Shown: positions 1 through 5,158, counted from the stretch's first letter. The stretch: 5,158 bases of DNA from Pseudomonadota bacterium (GCA_025360685.1 JANYBR010000224.1:1-5158); one strand, 5' to 3'. Notes: generated by a model not told the origin, from the sequence alone. A program made the numbers and translations.

Positions 1-130
1 GGCCGAGAGCCGGATGCCTCTTCGCCAGATCCGTGAGCACGGCGCCGATGGAACTTCCCTCCGCCGCCAGAAAGCGCTCGCCGCCCATCACGGGACGCAG
101 GATAGGCGGCAGCTGAACGCGGATGCTCAA
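1..130 (-). CDS. MoaD/ThiS/CysO-like sulfur-carrier protein, partial (3' end outside window)
   Basis: Only the first 43 codons are visible; the rest lies beyond the left edge. The translation begins LSIRVQLPPILRPVMGG and continues through GSSIGAVLTDLAKRHPALG. This is the first beta-hairpin and first helix of the ubiquitin-like MoaD/ThiS fold: strand, a PxxLRPxxGG turn, a second strand, then 'GxxxGAVLxDLxxxxP'. The pattern is closest, as I remember it, to mycobacterial CysO, the thiocarboxylated sulfur carrier for cysteine synthesis. The diagnostic C-terminal Gly-Gly cannot be seen. The start is taken as TTG at 130-128, whose TTGA overlaps the stop of the propeller gene upstream. No ATG is available in frame nearby, and a weak GAGG lies 10 nt upstream. 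Family membership is fairly safe. The exact role (Moco, thiamine, cysteine or a protein modifier) cannot be decided from this fragment. Confidence 0.75.
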   Translation of the reverse strand, partial: MSIRVQLPPILRPVMGGERFLAAEGSSIGAVLTDLAKRHPALG

Positions 131-1260
131 TTTGCGTAAGCCTCGACGCTCATGATGCGCGGCAGGCCGCTGGCGACTTCGCGCCAGCTCTCGCCCAGGC
201 TGTCGCTGCCATAGATCACGCCCGATGCCGTGCCGAAATATAGCCCGCCGGGATCCATCTGATCCGCAGCCAGCGAGCCGCGCAGAACGGCCGTGAAGCA
301 GTTGGCGGGCAGGCCCTTGCTCAGCGCTTCCCATGTCCGGCCATTCTTGGTGCGATAGACTGCGAGCTGTCCGCCCCGCGGAAAGCGGAAATTGTCGCCG
401 TCGAGCGGCACGACAAAGACTTGGCCGGATTTCAGATCGATCGTGGAGGGAAACCCGAACGAGCAATGATGGCCATCGGAAAGTTCGGTAACGGGCAGTC
501 CGTCCTCGATCACCTGCCAGCTGTCGCCACCATCGTCGCTGCGATGTACGCCGCGATGCTCCTGGCGAAACATGACGTTTGCGTTTCTGGGATCGTGCGT
601 GACGCTGTGTACGCATTGACCGGTAGTCGCCGGCGCGTTGTCCACGGCCGGGTTCACGCCCTTGTTCTTCGGATTCCAGGTCTTGCCGCCGTCGTCGGTG
701 CGGAAGAAACCCGCGGCCGACACGCCGACCCACATGCGGTTCGGATTGTTCGCGTCGCTGAGTATCGTGTGCGCGCCGAGCCCGCCGAAACCCGGTGCCC
801 AGCCCTCGCGCCCGGGTTGCTGGTTGAAGCCGTCGATCGGTTGCCAGGACTGGCCACGGTCACGGCTGACAAAGAGTCCCGCTTCGGAAACGCCCGCCCA
901 GAGCGCGCCATGTGCCCAGTGCAACGTCCAGATCTGGTCGACGAAGCGGCCGCCACCCTTGAGCAGGCCGGCAAAATCCTCTTTCGCGATCAGGCGATGG
1001 TGCTCGGGATTGCCGCGATCCTCCAGCCGGTAGCGCGGCGCCGCCTCGAGCTGCTTCCAGCTCTTCAGATCATCGCTGCTGAAGAGTGCGACGCCGAAGT
1101 TCGGACTGTTCACTGCTATATAGGTGCGGCCTCTGTCGTCGCGCGCCGAAGCGGTGACTGGCCAGCCGCGCAAGACGAACTCTCTCTCCCAGTTGCGACG
1201 GTCCTTGCTGGTGAGAATGGCCGCGCCCTTGGGCGTGCCGACGATCAAGGCGACAGACAT
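127..1260 (-). CDS. Asp-box (BNR/sortilin-type) beta-propeller protein, cytoplasmic, function unknown
   Basis: A 377-residue protein with seven Asp-box motifs (S/T-x-D-x-G-x-x-W, some degenerate) at about residues 18-24, 61-68, 132-139, 188-195, 241-248, 304-310 and 352-359. The clearest are SRDRGQSW, TDDGGKTW and SDDGGDSW. The regular spacing predicts one complete propeller filling the whole chain. There is no signal peptide or membrane segment, so it should stay in the cytoplasm, unlike secreted sialidases. Databases often label such proteins exo-alpha-sialidase or glycosyl hydrolase, but I see no FRIP/RIP motif or arginine triad and do not support that reaction. His residues recur at the head of several blades (H114/H117, H164, H218/H222, H264/H265), some beside Cys (C216, C266). 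The ATG has the best Shine-Dalgarno in the window. The gene lies 34 bp after moaB, and its stop overlaps the start of the MoaD-like gene, suggesting a functional pair. Confidence 0.9.
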   Translation of the reverse strand: MSVALIVGTPKGAAILTSKDRRNWEREFVLRGWPVTASARDDRGRTYIAVNSPNFGVALFSSDDLKSWKQLEAAPRYRLEDRGNPEHHRLIAKEDFAGLLKGGGRFVDQIWTLHWAHGALWAGVSEAGLFVSRDRGQSWQPIDGFNQQPGREGWAPGFGGLGAHTILSDANNPNRMWVGVSAAGFFRTDDGGKTWNPKNKGVNPAVDNAPATTGQCVHSVTHDPRNANVMFRQEHRGVHRSDDGGDSWQVIEDGLPVTELSDGHHCSFGFPSTIDLKSGQVFVVPLDGDNFRFPRGGQLAVYRTKNGRTWEALSKGLPANCFTAVLRGSLAADQMDPGGLYFGTASGVIYGSDSLGESWREVASGLPRIMSVEAYAN

Positions 1261-1264
1261 GTGG

Positions 1265-1272
1265 CTCCTCCC
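1265..1272 (-). promoter_or_regulatory. Strong ribosome binding site for the propeller gene
   Basis: On the minus strand GGGAGGAG precedes the ATG at 1260, with 6 nt between the GGAGG core and the start codon. It fixes this start. It also suggests that the propeller gene is translated independently of moaB, whereas the other minus-strand starts lack a comparable site. Confidence 0.75.
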
Positions 1273-1294
1273 GACTGTCCGGGAAGAATATCGC

Positions 1295-1846
1295 TTATCG
1301 CGTTCTTGGCGAGAGGGGGTCTTCCGTCAACCGCGGCATGATCTCGACAAAATTGCAGGGCTTGTGGCGGATATCGAGTTGATATTTCAGGATTCCGTCC
1401 CAGCCGTCCTTCACTGCGCCGGGCGAGCCGGGCAGGGCAAAAAGATAGGTCCCCTTGGCGACACCGGCGCAGGCGCGCGATTGGACCGTAGAGGTGCCGA
1501 CTTTGCCGTAACTGATCTGGTGAAAAAGGACAGAGAAACCGTCGATCTCCTTTTCGAACACCGACCTGAACGCCTCGACGGTCACGTCCCGGCCGGTGAG
1601 ACCGGTGCCGCCGGTCGAGATTACGGCATCGATCTGGGGATCGTCGATCCAGCGGCGGAGTTGGGCGGCGATCTTCGCCTGATCGTCGGTGACGATGGTC
1701 CGGGCCGCGAGAGTGTGCCCGGCCTCGTGGATGCGGGCGGCGAGCGTGTCGCCGGACTTGTCGCTGGACGCATCACGCGTGTCGGACACCGTCATCACCG
1801 CGATGCGGACCGGAACGAAGCTGATGTTCTCGTCAATATCGGGCAT
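1295..1846 (-). CDS. moaB: Molybdenum cofactor biosynthesis protein B (MoaB/MogA family)
   Basis: A 183-residue single-domain MoCF-biosynthesis protein that acts in the cytoplasm in late molybdenum-cofactor synthesis, binding molybdopterin. In lineages without MogA the family performs its adenylylation. Visible family signatures are SDTR (21-24), SGD (31-33), the loop STGGTGLTGRDVT (77-89), IDGF (101-104) and LPGSP (138-142). Length and motif order fit MoaB without a fused domain. The start MPDIDEN is chosen because homology begins about ten residues later; a longer reading to 1948 would run through the 3' end of the upstream gene with no family resemblance. The start overlaps the transglycosylase gene by 14 bp and has no clear Shine-Dalgarno, so translational coupling is likely. 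No other Moco genes are visible nearby except the MoaD-like fragment two genes downstream, which may or may not be connected. Confidence 0.93.
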   Translation of the reverse strand: MPDIDENISFVPVRIAVMTVSDTRDASSDKSGDTLAARIHEAGHTLAARTIVTDDQAKIAAQLRRWIDDPQIDAVISTGGTGLTGRDVTVEAFRSVFEKEIDGFSVLFHQISYGKVGTSTVQSRACAGVAKGTYLFALPGSPGAVKDGWDGILKYQLDIRHKPCNFVEIMPRLTEDPLSPRTR

Positions 1847-3680
1847 CGCTGACGACCGTATTGTCGGGTGGCTCGACGGCCGGTGGCGGCGGCGGAGGCG
1901 GCTGCATGGGCGGAATATATTTCGGCCACCTGCCCATCGCTGCGTCATCCAAACTTGGCGTCGACTGCCCCATGCGGCGGCTATACATCCAGTGATACAT
2001 GAGAAGCCGTTTCACGTAGGAGCGGGTTTCCGAAACGCGGATACTCTCGATGAAGAGCAAAGCGTCGTCCTCCTTGCCCGCGCGCGCGTTGATCCATCCG
2101 GCCAGTTTCATGGGACCCGCATTGTAAGCCGACGGTACCTGAATGAGATTGCCGCCATATTGATTGAGCAGGGTGGCGATATAGCGCTGGCCGAGCGACA
2201 TATTGTAGGTCGGATCGTTCAGCTGCGACACGGCGCCCGCGCCGCCAACCGTTACAGCCGTTCCGGGCATCAGTTGCATCAGCCCGCGTGCGCCGGCGGA
2301 CGATTCTGCATCGGCCTGAAAGCGGCTTTCAATTCGTATGAAGGCGAGGACGAGCGAGGGATCAATTGTGTAGCCGCCATCGGGCTTGTATTGCGGAACA
2401 GGGAACAGTCCGGTGAGCTTGATGCCGCGCGTCGCCGCCGTCTCGCTGGCTCGCAGTTCGATATTGGGAACTCCCATGCGCCGCGCCAGCGCCGCGTAGC
2501 CGATGTCGTGGCTGCCGTCGCTCGAGCCATACGCGCGGTTCAGCTCCTGCGGCACACTTTGGCGCTCCTCGCCGATCTGCGTCAACGCAACCGCGCGATG
2601 TGCGGACGGAACCGCCATGATCGCCGCGAGATCGGTCGCCGTGAGAACCGGATCGACAAAGCCGGTCTGGGTGTCCTGGCCCAGCAGGCGCTCGGCCAGC
2701 ACACCGTAGAAAGTCGGCTCTTCGCGAGCCGCCGCATTCAGCAGCGTGATGACCCGCTGCGGATCGCCGAAGCGCAGATAGGATCTTGCGGCCCAGAATG
2801 CCCCGGCAGCCCGCTGGTAGTTCGAAACATTCGTCGCCTGAGCGACAAGTTCGAAGCGGCTGGCGGCGTCCGCATAATTTCCCAGCCTGAAGGCAGCCAG
2901 ACCGGCATCCCAATCGAGCAATGGTACCGCACGCCGCTCGGGTGCCTGGAAGCTGACGGCGACGTCGAAGGCCGGCTGGTCCATGCCTTCGGCGAGGTAG
3001 GAAGCGGCGACACGATGCGTCAAGCGTGCCAGATCGTAGTTGGGCACGGCATTCGCGATGGCTTGGTTCAGGACCAAATGCGCCTCATCCGGCTGGTCGG
3101 CCTTGATGAAGCGCTCGATCTGAACCTGTGCGGTCCGTCCGGCCTCCGAACTCAGCTGCGGATCGGGTTGGTCGTTTTCCTCATAGCCGCCGCCGCGCCA
3201 ATGGGCAGGGCCGGCGGGAACCGGGACTCTTGCGGTCATCACAACGACCGTCTTGTGGTGCCGCTTGTGGACTCTCTTTGAGCCATGCTGAACGGCGAGG
3301 CGGTAGACGCGGTCTGCAATCGGCAACTCGGCATAGCTGTGCAGCCACTCGGTCAGTTCGGCGAGCGTCGCGTGGCTGTGCGGCGACAGATAGTGCTCGG
3401 CGCGCACATATCCTTCGAGCGATGTGTCGGACAGCTTGGCGAAGAGGTCGCGGGCTTCGTCGAACCGTCCAGTGCGCTCGTCGTCGAATATCCGCTGATA
3501 GAGCGAAACGTCGTTCGTGGACAGAACGGTCATGGGAACGCTGGCCGCTTCGCCGCCATCGGCGGGAAGCGGAAGCTCGGCTCGCGCCGTTCCTACGGCC
3601 GCCGCAAAGGCCAGTGTCGCCAGGGTGTAGGTCGAAAGGCGCATCCTTGGTTCCGTTCGCTGTATCTTACGAGCAAGCAT
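1833..3680 (-). CDS. Soluble lytic murein transglycosylase (Slt70-like), exported
   Basis: A 615-residue periplasmic enzyme expected to cleave the MurNAc-GlcNAc bond of peptidoglycan, forming 1,6-anhydro-MurNAc. Residues 1-34 form a signal peptide with a basic n-region, hydrophobic core LATLAFAAAV and ARA cleavage site. A long alpha-helical superhelix-type region (about 40-430) is followed by the catalytic SLT domain with catalytic Glu in IESRF (E451), GLMQLMP (466-472), AYNAGP (518-523) and an ETRSYV motif. A Pro-rich tail with seven consecutive prolines closes the protein. A His/Lys-rich stretch (GSKRVHKRHHK, about 133-143) near the front of the helical region is unusual. Start choice is uncertain. 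ATG 3680 lies 2 bp after the glycosylase stop; TTG 3686 overlaps that stop; ATG 3644 gives a textbook 22-residue signal peptide preceded by GGAA. Function is secure. The last 14 bp overlap moaB. Confidence 0.93.
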   Translation of the reverse strand: MLARKIQRTEPRMRLSTYTLATLAFAAAVGTARAELPLPADGGEAASVPMTVLSTNDVSLYQRIFDDERTGRFDEARDLFAKLSDTSLEGYVRAEHYLSPHSHATLAELTEWLHSYAELPIADRVYRLAVQHGSKRVHKRHHKTVVVMTARVPVPAGPAHWRGGGYEENDQPDPQLSSEAGRTAQVQIERFIKADQPDEAHLVLNQAIANAVPNYDLARLTHRVAASYLAEGMDQPAFDVAVSFQAPERRAVPLLDWDAGLAAFRLGNYADAASRFELVAQATNVSNYQRAAGAFWAARSYLRFGDPQRVITLLNAAAREEPTFYGVLAERLLGQDTQTGFVDPVLTATDLAAIMAVPSAHRAVALTQIGEERQSVPQELNRAYGSSDGSHDIGYAALARRMGVPNIELRASETAATRGIKLTGLFPVPQYKPDGGYTIDPSLVLAFIRIESRFQADAESSAGARGLMQLMPGTAVTVGGAGAVSQLNDPTYNMSLGQRYIATLLNQYGGNLIQVPSAYNAGPMKLAGWINARAGKEDDALLFIESIRVSETRSYVKRLLMYHWMYSRRMGQSTPSLDDAAMGRWPKYIPPMQPPPPPPPAVEPPDNTVVSDARY

Positions 3681-3682
3681 GC

Positions 3683-4585
3683 TCAATCTTTGGCCGGTAG
3701 CCCGAGCGTGTCGAGCCGGTCCGCCAGCGCCTGCAAATCACGCCAAGCCAGTTTCTTATGTGCGGGCTGGCGGAGCAAGTAGGCAGGATGAAGAGTTGGC
3801 AATACGGGAGTCATCTCTGTGCCAATACGATACTCAAGCCAGCGTCCCCGCAATTTCATGATGCCGTCGTTCAGTCCGAGCACATGGCGGGTGGCGACCG
3901 CACCGAGCATGATCATGATCCGCGGTTGGGCCAGCTCGATGTGACGGCGCAGGAACGGGATGCACATCGCAACCTCGCCGGGATCCGGATTGCGGTTGTC
4001 CGGCGGGCGCCAGGGCATGACGTTGATTATGTAAGCGCTCGTCCTGTCGAGCCCGATCGCGGCCATCATCTTGTCGAGCAGTTTGCCCGCCCGCCCGACA
4101 AAGGGCAGGCCCGCCTTGTCCTCATCGTGGCCCGGCGCCTCGCCGATGAACATGATGCGGCTCGCCGGATTGCCGTCGGCGAAGACCGTGTTGGTCGCAA
4201 GCTTCTTGAGCTGGGAACCCTCGAAACTTTCCAGCGCTGACTTCAGTTCCGCGAGGGTTTGACACTTGGCAGCAATCTCCAGCGCCGAGCCGAAACCATC
4301 GGTCGCCAGAGGCGCAAGCATGGTTGGTTTGATTTGGGCGAGACTCCTTTGACCCTCCCCTTGAGGGAGGGTCGAAGATGGTGAAGGCGTTTTCGGGGAG
4401 GGGATTGTCGCTGATGTTTGACCCCTCCCCGAGAAATTCTTCGCTTCGCTCAGATTTTTCGGCCCTCCCTCACGGGGAGGGTTGGATCGGAACCGATCCA
4501 CGGGCGCCTCGCCCACGGCCTCGTCCGCACCGGCTTCGACGAGCCAGTTCAGGGCAGCCAACGATTCCTCTCGGGAAGCTGTCAT
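3683..4585 (-). CDS. Uracil-DNA glycosylase, family-4-like (PF03167), with an in-frame repeat-derived insert
   Basis: A 300-residue base-excision repair enzyme that removes uracil from DNA. Family motifs are GEAPGHDED (148-156), GLPFVGRAGKLLD (159-171), the RPPDNRNP loop (193-200) and HPAYLLR (266-272). Residues 1-32 (MTASREESL to APVDRF) match the usual alphaproteobacterial N-terminal helix, supporting this start despite the lack of a Shine-Dalgarno. Residues about 33-82, rich in Ser, Pro and Gly, are encoded by a palindromic repeat and have no counterpart that I know of in the family. Of the four iron-sulfur Cys positions of classical family 4 enzymes, by my alignment only C208 remains; the others appear as F121, S124 and W192, so a 4Fe-4S cluster is improbable. 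It is the first gene of the minus-strand cluster and diverges from the ETF-QO gene. The native domain looks intact and probably functional. Confidence 0.92.
   Translation of the reverse strand: MTASREESLAALNWLVEAGADEAVGEAPVDRFRSNPPREGGPKNLSEAKNFSGRGQTSATIPSPKTPSPSSTLPQGEGQRSLAQIKPTMLAPLATDGFGSALEIAAKCQTLAELKSALESFEGSQLKKLATNTVFADGNPASRIMFIGEAPGHDEDKAGLPFVGRAGKLLDKMMAAIGLDRTSAYIINVMPWRPPDNRNPDPGEVAMCIPFLRRHIELAQPRIMIMLGAVATRHVLGLNDGIMKLRGRWLEYRIGTEMTPVLPTLHPAYLLRQPAHKKLAWRDLQALADRLDTLGLPAKD
4347..4377. repeat. Hairpin 1 of the composite repeat
   Basis: Perfect 9-bp arms GACCCTCCC (4351-4359) and GGGAGGGTC (4365-4373) enclose the 5-nt loop CTTGA. Pairing can extend to 4347 and 4377 with one G-U pair, giving a 13-bp stem in RNA. 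Confidence 0.85.
4391..4434. repeat. Hairpin 2 (central) of the composite repeat
   Basis: Perfect 10-bp arms CGGGGAGGGG (4394-4403) and CCCCTCCCCG (4422-4431) flank an 18-nt loop. Pairing extends three more positions outward with one wobble. The arm sequence is related to, but distinct from, the outer hairpins. Confidence 0.85.
4461..4483. repeat. Hairpin 3 of the composite repeat, inverted copy of hairpin 1
   Basis: Perfect 7-bp arms CCCTCCC (4463-4469) and GGGAGGG (4475-4481) enclose a 5-nt loop TCACG, with wobble pairs outside. Its reverse complement differs from hairpin 1 at a single base across the 20-bp core, showing a common origin. Confidence 0.85.
4483..4500. repeat. 18-bp palindrome flanking the composite repeat
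   Basis: TGGATCGG (4483-4490) and CCGATCCA (4493-4500) are perfect 8-bp inverted arms around AA. It lies at the edge of the repeat where native glycosylase codons (VDRF) meet the inserted ones, so it may be part of the element or its insertion target. It could also be coincidence. Confidence 0.6.
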
Positions 4586-4591
4586 GGGACG

Positions 4592-4597
4592 ATGATA
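4592..4597 (-). promoter_or_regulatory. Possible -10 box for the glycosylase-led cluster
   Basis: TATCAT on the minus strand matches TATAAT at five of six positions and lies only 6 nt upstream of the glycosylase ATG. It would place the transcript start at or next to the start codon, that is, a leaderless mRNA. This would agree with the absence of a Shine-Dalgarno. No good -35 box is seen 16-18 bp upstream, so the assignment is weak. Confidence 0.25.
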
Positions 4598-4616
4598 GGC
4601 GCGGTTGACCGCCTAT
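4595..4616. promoter_or_regulatory. Dyad in the divergent intergenic region, possible operator
   Basis: ATAGGCG (4595-4601) and CGCCTAT (4610-4616) are perfect 7-bp inverted arms with an 8-nt spacer. A second dyad, GCGGT-TG-ACCGC (4601-4612), lies within it, offset by one base. The dyad covers the proposed -35 box of the ETF-QO gene and lies just upstream of the glycosylase start, a fitting place for a regulator. No known binding motif is recognised. Confidence 0.4.
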
Positions 4617-4633
4617 TCCTACCGCCCCATAAC
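4605..4633 (+). promoter_or_regulatory. Probable sigma-70-like promoter for the ETF-QO gene
   Basis: TTGACC (4605-4610, five of six matches to TTGACA) is followed after 17 bp by CATAAC (4628-4633, four of six matches to TATAAT). Transcription would start near 4640, leaving a leader of about 25 nt before the ATG at 4665. Spacing and position are good, but the -10 box is imperfect. Confidence 0.5.
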
Positions 4634-4664
4634 GGCATTACGGGGATGAAATCGGGTTTTTGAG

Positions 4665-5158
4665 ATGGCCGAAGCGGTTCAGCGCGAGAGCATGGAATAT
4701 GACGTCGTAGTCGTTGGCGGCGGCCCCGCAGGGTTGGCTGCGGCGATCCGGCTGAAGCAGGTCCGGCCCGAAGCCACGGTGTGTCTGCTCGAGAAGGGCT
4801 CGGAGATCGGCGCGCATATCCTGTCGGGCGCGGTGATCGATCCGATCGGGATCAACGAACTCATTCCGGACTGGAAGGAAAAAGGCGCGCCGATCGATAC
4901 ACCCGTGACCGACGACCGTTTTTATTTTCTCGGGCCGGCGGGATCGATCCGTTTGCCGAACTTCGCCATGCCGCCACTGATGTGGAATCACGGCAACTAC
5001 ATCGTCAGCCTGTCCAACTTGTGCAAATGGCTGGCAACGCAGGCCGAAGCCTTGGGCGTGGAAATCTATCCTGGTTTTCCTGCCGCCGCGCTGGTGATCG
5101 AAAACGGCGTGGTGAAAGGCGTGACGACCGGCGATCTCGGTGTCGCCAAGGACGGCCA
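4665..5158 (+). CDS. Electron transfer flavoprotein-ubiquinone oxidoreductase (ETF-QO), partial (3' end outside window)
   Basis: The first 164 codons of a protein normally near 550 residues. ETF-QO takes electrons from reduced ETF, fed by acyl-CoA and other dehydrogenases, and passes them to ubiquinone at the inner membrane through FAD and a 4Fe-4S cluster. The N-terminal FAD-binding Rossmann motif is VVVVGGGPAGLAAA (G18, G20, G23), with the acidic ribose-binding residue E43 at the end of the second strand (CLLEKG). The family signature GAHILSGAV (49-57) follows, and then typical ETF-QO segments including NFAMPP, SLSNLCKWLATQAEALGVEIYPGF and the GDLGVAKDG stretch at the window edge. The quinone-binding and iron-sulfur parts are off-window. 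ATG 4665 is chosen; ATG 4692 (MEYDVVV) is also possible. The Shine-Dalgarno is weak. The gene diverges from the glycosylase cluster. Confidence 0.93.
   Translation, partial: MAEAVQRESMEYDVVVVGGGPAGLAAAIRLKQVRPEATVCLLEKGSEIGAHILSGAVIDPIGINELIPDWKEKGAPIDTPVTDDRFYFLGPAGSIRLPNFAMPPLMWNHGNYIVSLSNLCKWLATQAEALGVEIYPGFPAAALVIENGVVKGVTTGDLGVAKDG

Larger units (their letters stand above)
4347..4485. repeat. Composite palindromic repeat (REP/BIME- or RPE-like) inside the glycosylase gene
   Basis: A block of about 139 bp made of three hairpins. The two outer hairpins are inverted copies of one 20-bp unit: ACCCTCCCCTTGAGGGAGGG on the plus strand (4352-4371) and the same with G for the tenth base T on the minus strand (4482-4463). 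The central hairpin has different, longer arms. The whole reads through in the glycosylase frame without a stop and encodes a low-complexity Ser/Pro/Gly segment. The layout resembles bacterial interspersed mosaic elements, with paired REPs in opposite orientation. Its position inside an open reading frame resembles Rickettsia palindromic elements. Exact ends and target duplication cannot be fixed from one copy, and its dispersal through the genome is inferred. Confidence 0.8.

Noticed and set aside
127..1260. Exo-alpha-sialidase activity for the propeller protein
   Set aside because: Asp boxes are structural and occur in many propellers. I find no FRIP motif or arginine triad, and no export signal.
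421..1341. Long plus-strand open frame opposite the propeller gene (also smaller ones at 638-1033 and on the minus strand 654-974)
   Set aside because: It is antisense to a gene with seven Asp-box motifs. The translation resembles no family I know and is Arg/Ala-rich as expected of a GC-rich shadow frame.
1847..1948. N-terminal extension of moaB to an upstream ATG at 1948
   Set aside because: The added residues are Arg-rich and derive from out-of-frame reading of the transglycosylase Pro-rich tail. MoaB homology begins after the ATG at 1846.
2362..2913. 183-codon minus-strand frame within the transglycosylase gene
   Set aside because: It overlaps on the same strand in a different frame, with a Cys/Arg/Gly-rich shadow-type composition.
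1689..3281. 530-codon plus-strand open frame opposite the transglycosylase gene, plus 1124-1852 opposite moaB
   Set aside because: It lies opposite well-supported coding sequence with catalytic motifs. Long antisense frames are common in GC-rich genomes. No domain is recognisable.
4351..4373. Hairpin 1 as an intrinsic terminator
   Set aside because: It lies inside the glycosylase coding sequence. The reading frame continues, the family motifs lie downstream of it, and no U-tract is present on that strand.
4646..4663. Five-codon leader frame (MKSGF) just before the ETF-QO gene
   Set aside because: It has no convincing ribosome site, and its sequence does not resemble an attenuation leader. 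A chance frame is the simpler explanation.
4638..4991. Minus-strand open frame opposite the ETF-QO gene
   Set aside because: The plus strand encodes clear FAD-binding and ETF-QO signature motifs here.

Overview
This is a GC-rich, gene-dense chromosomal segment, most likely from an alphaproteobacterium. The order Sphingomonadales is my best guess, because I recall an ETF-QO / uracil-DNA glycosylase / lytic transglycosylase / MoaB neighbourhood there and because the glycosylase has the alphaproteobacterial form. No search was run, so this placement is inference.

Layout. Five tightly packed genes run on the minus strand from about 4585 down to the left edge: a family-4-like uracil-DNA glycosylase (3683-4585), a secreted Slt-type soluble lytic transglycosylase (1833-3680), the molybdenum-cofactor protein MoaB (1295-1846), a cytoplasmic Asp-box (BNR) beta-propeller protein (127-1260) and the 5' part of a MoaD/ThiS/CysO-like beta-grasp sulfur-carrier protein (1-130, cut by the window edge). 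Junctions are a 2-bp gap, a 14-bp overlap, a 34-bp gap and a 4-bp overlap, so one operon is likely. On the plus strand, diverging from the glycosylase, lies the 5' third of electron transfer flavoprotein-ubiquinone oxidoreductase (4665 to the right edge). The 79-bp gap between them holds a plausible sigma-70-like promoter and a dyad.

The two most distinctive things are these. (1) A palindromic repeat of about 140 bp (4347-4485) sits inside the glycosylase coding sequence without breaking its frame. It is built from two outer hairpins that are inverted copies of one 20-bp unit, plus a different central hairpin. It adds roughly 50 low-complexity residues to a linker, in the manner of the Rickettsia palindromic elements. 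(2) The propeller gene is translationally overlapped with a CysO-like sulfur carrier. The propeller lacks recognisable sialidase residues but shows a His (often with a neighbouring His or Cys) on the first strand of several successive blades. Together they look like a small uncharacterised module.

The other genes are housekeeping: DNA repair, murein turnover, Moco synthesis and the respiratory link from ETF to ubiquinone. Apart from the operon arrangement, the sequence shows no clear functional tie among them. There is no gene-free stretch over 300 bases, and I saw no tRNA, rRNA, CRISPR array, transposase or convincing terminator.
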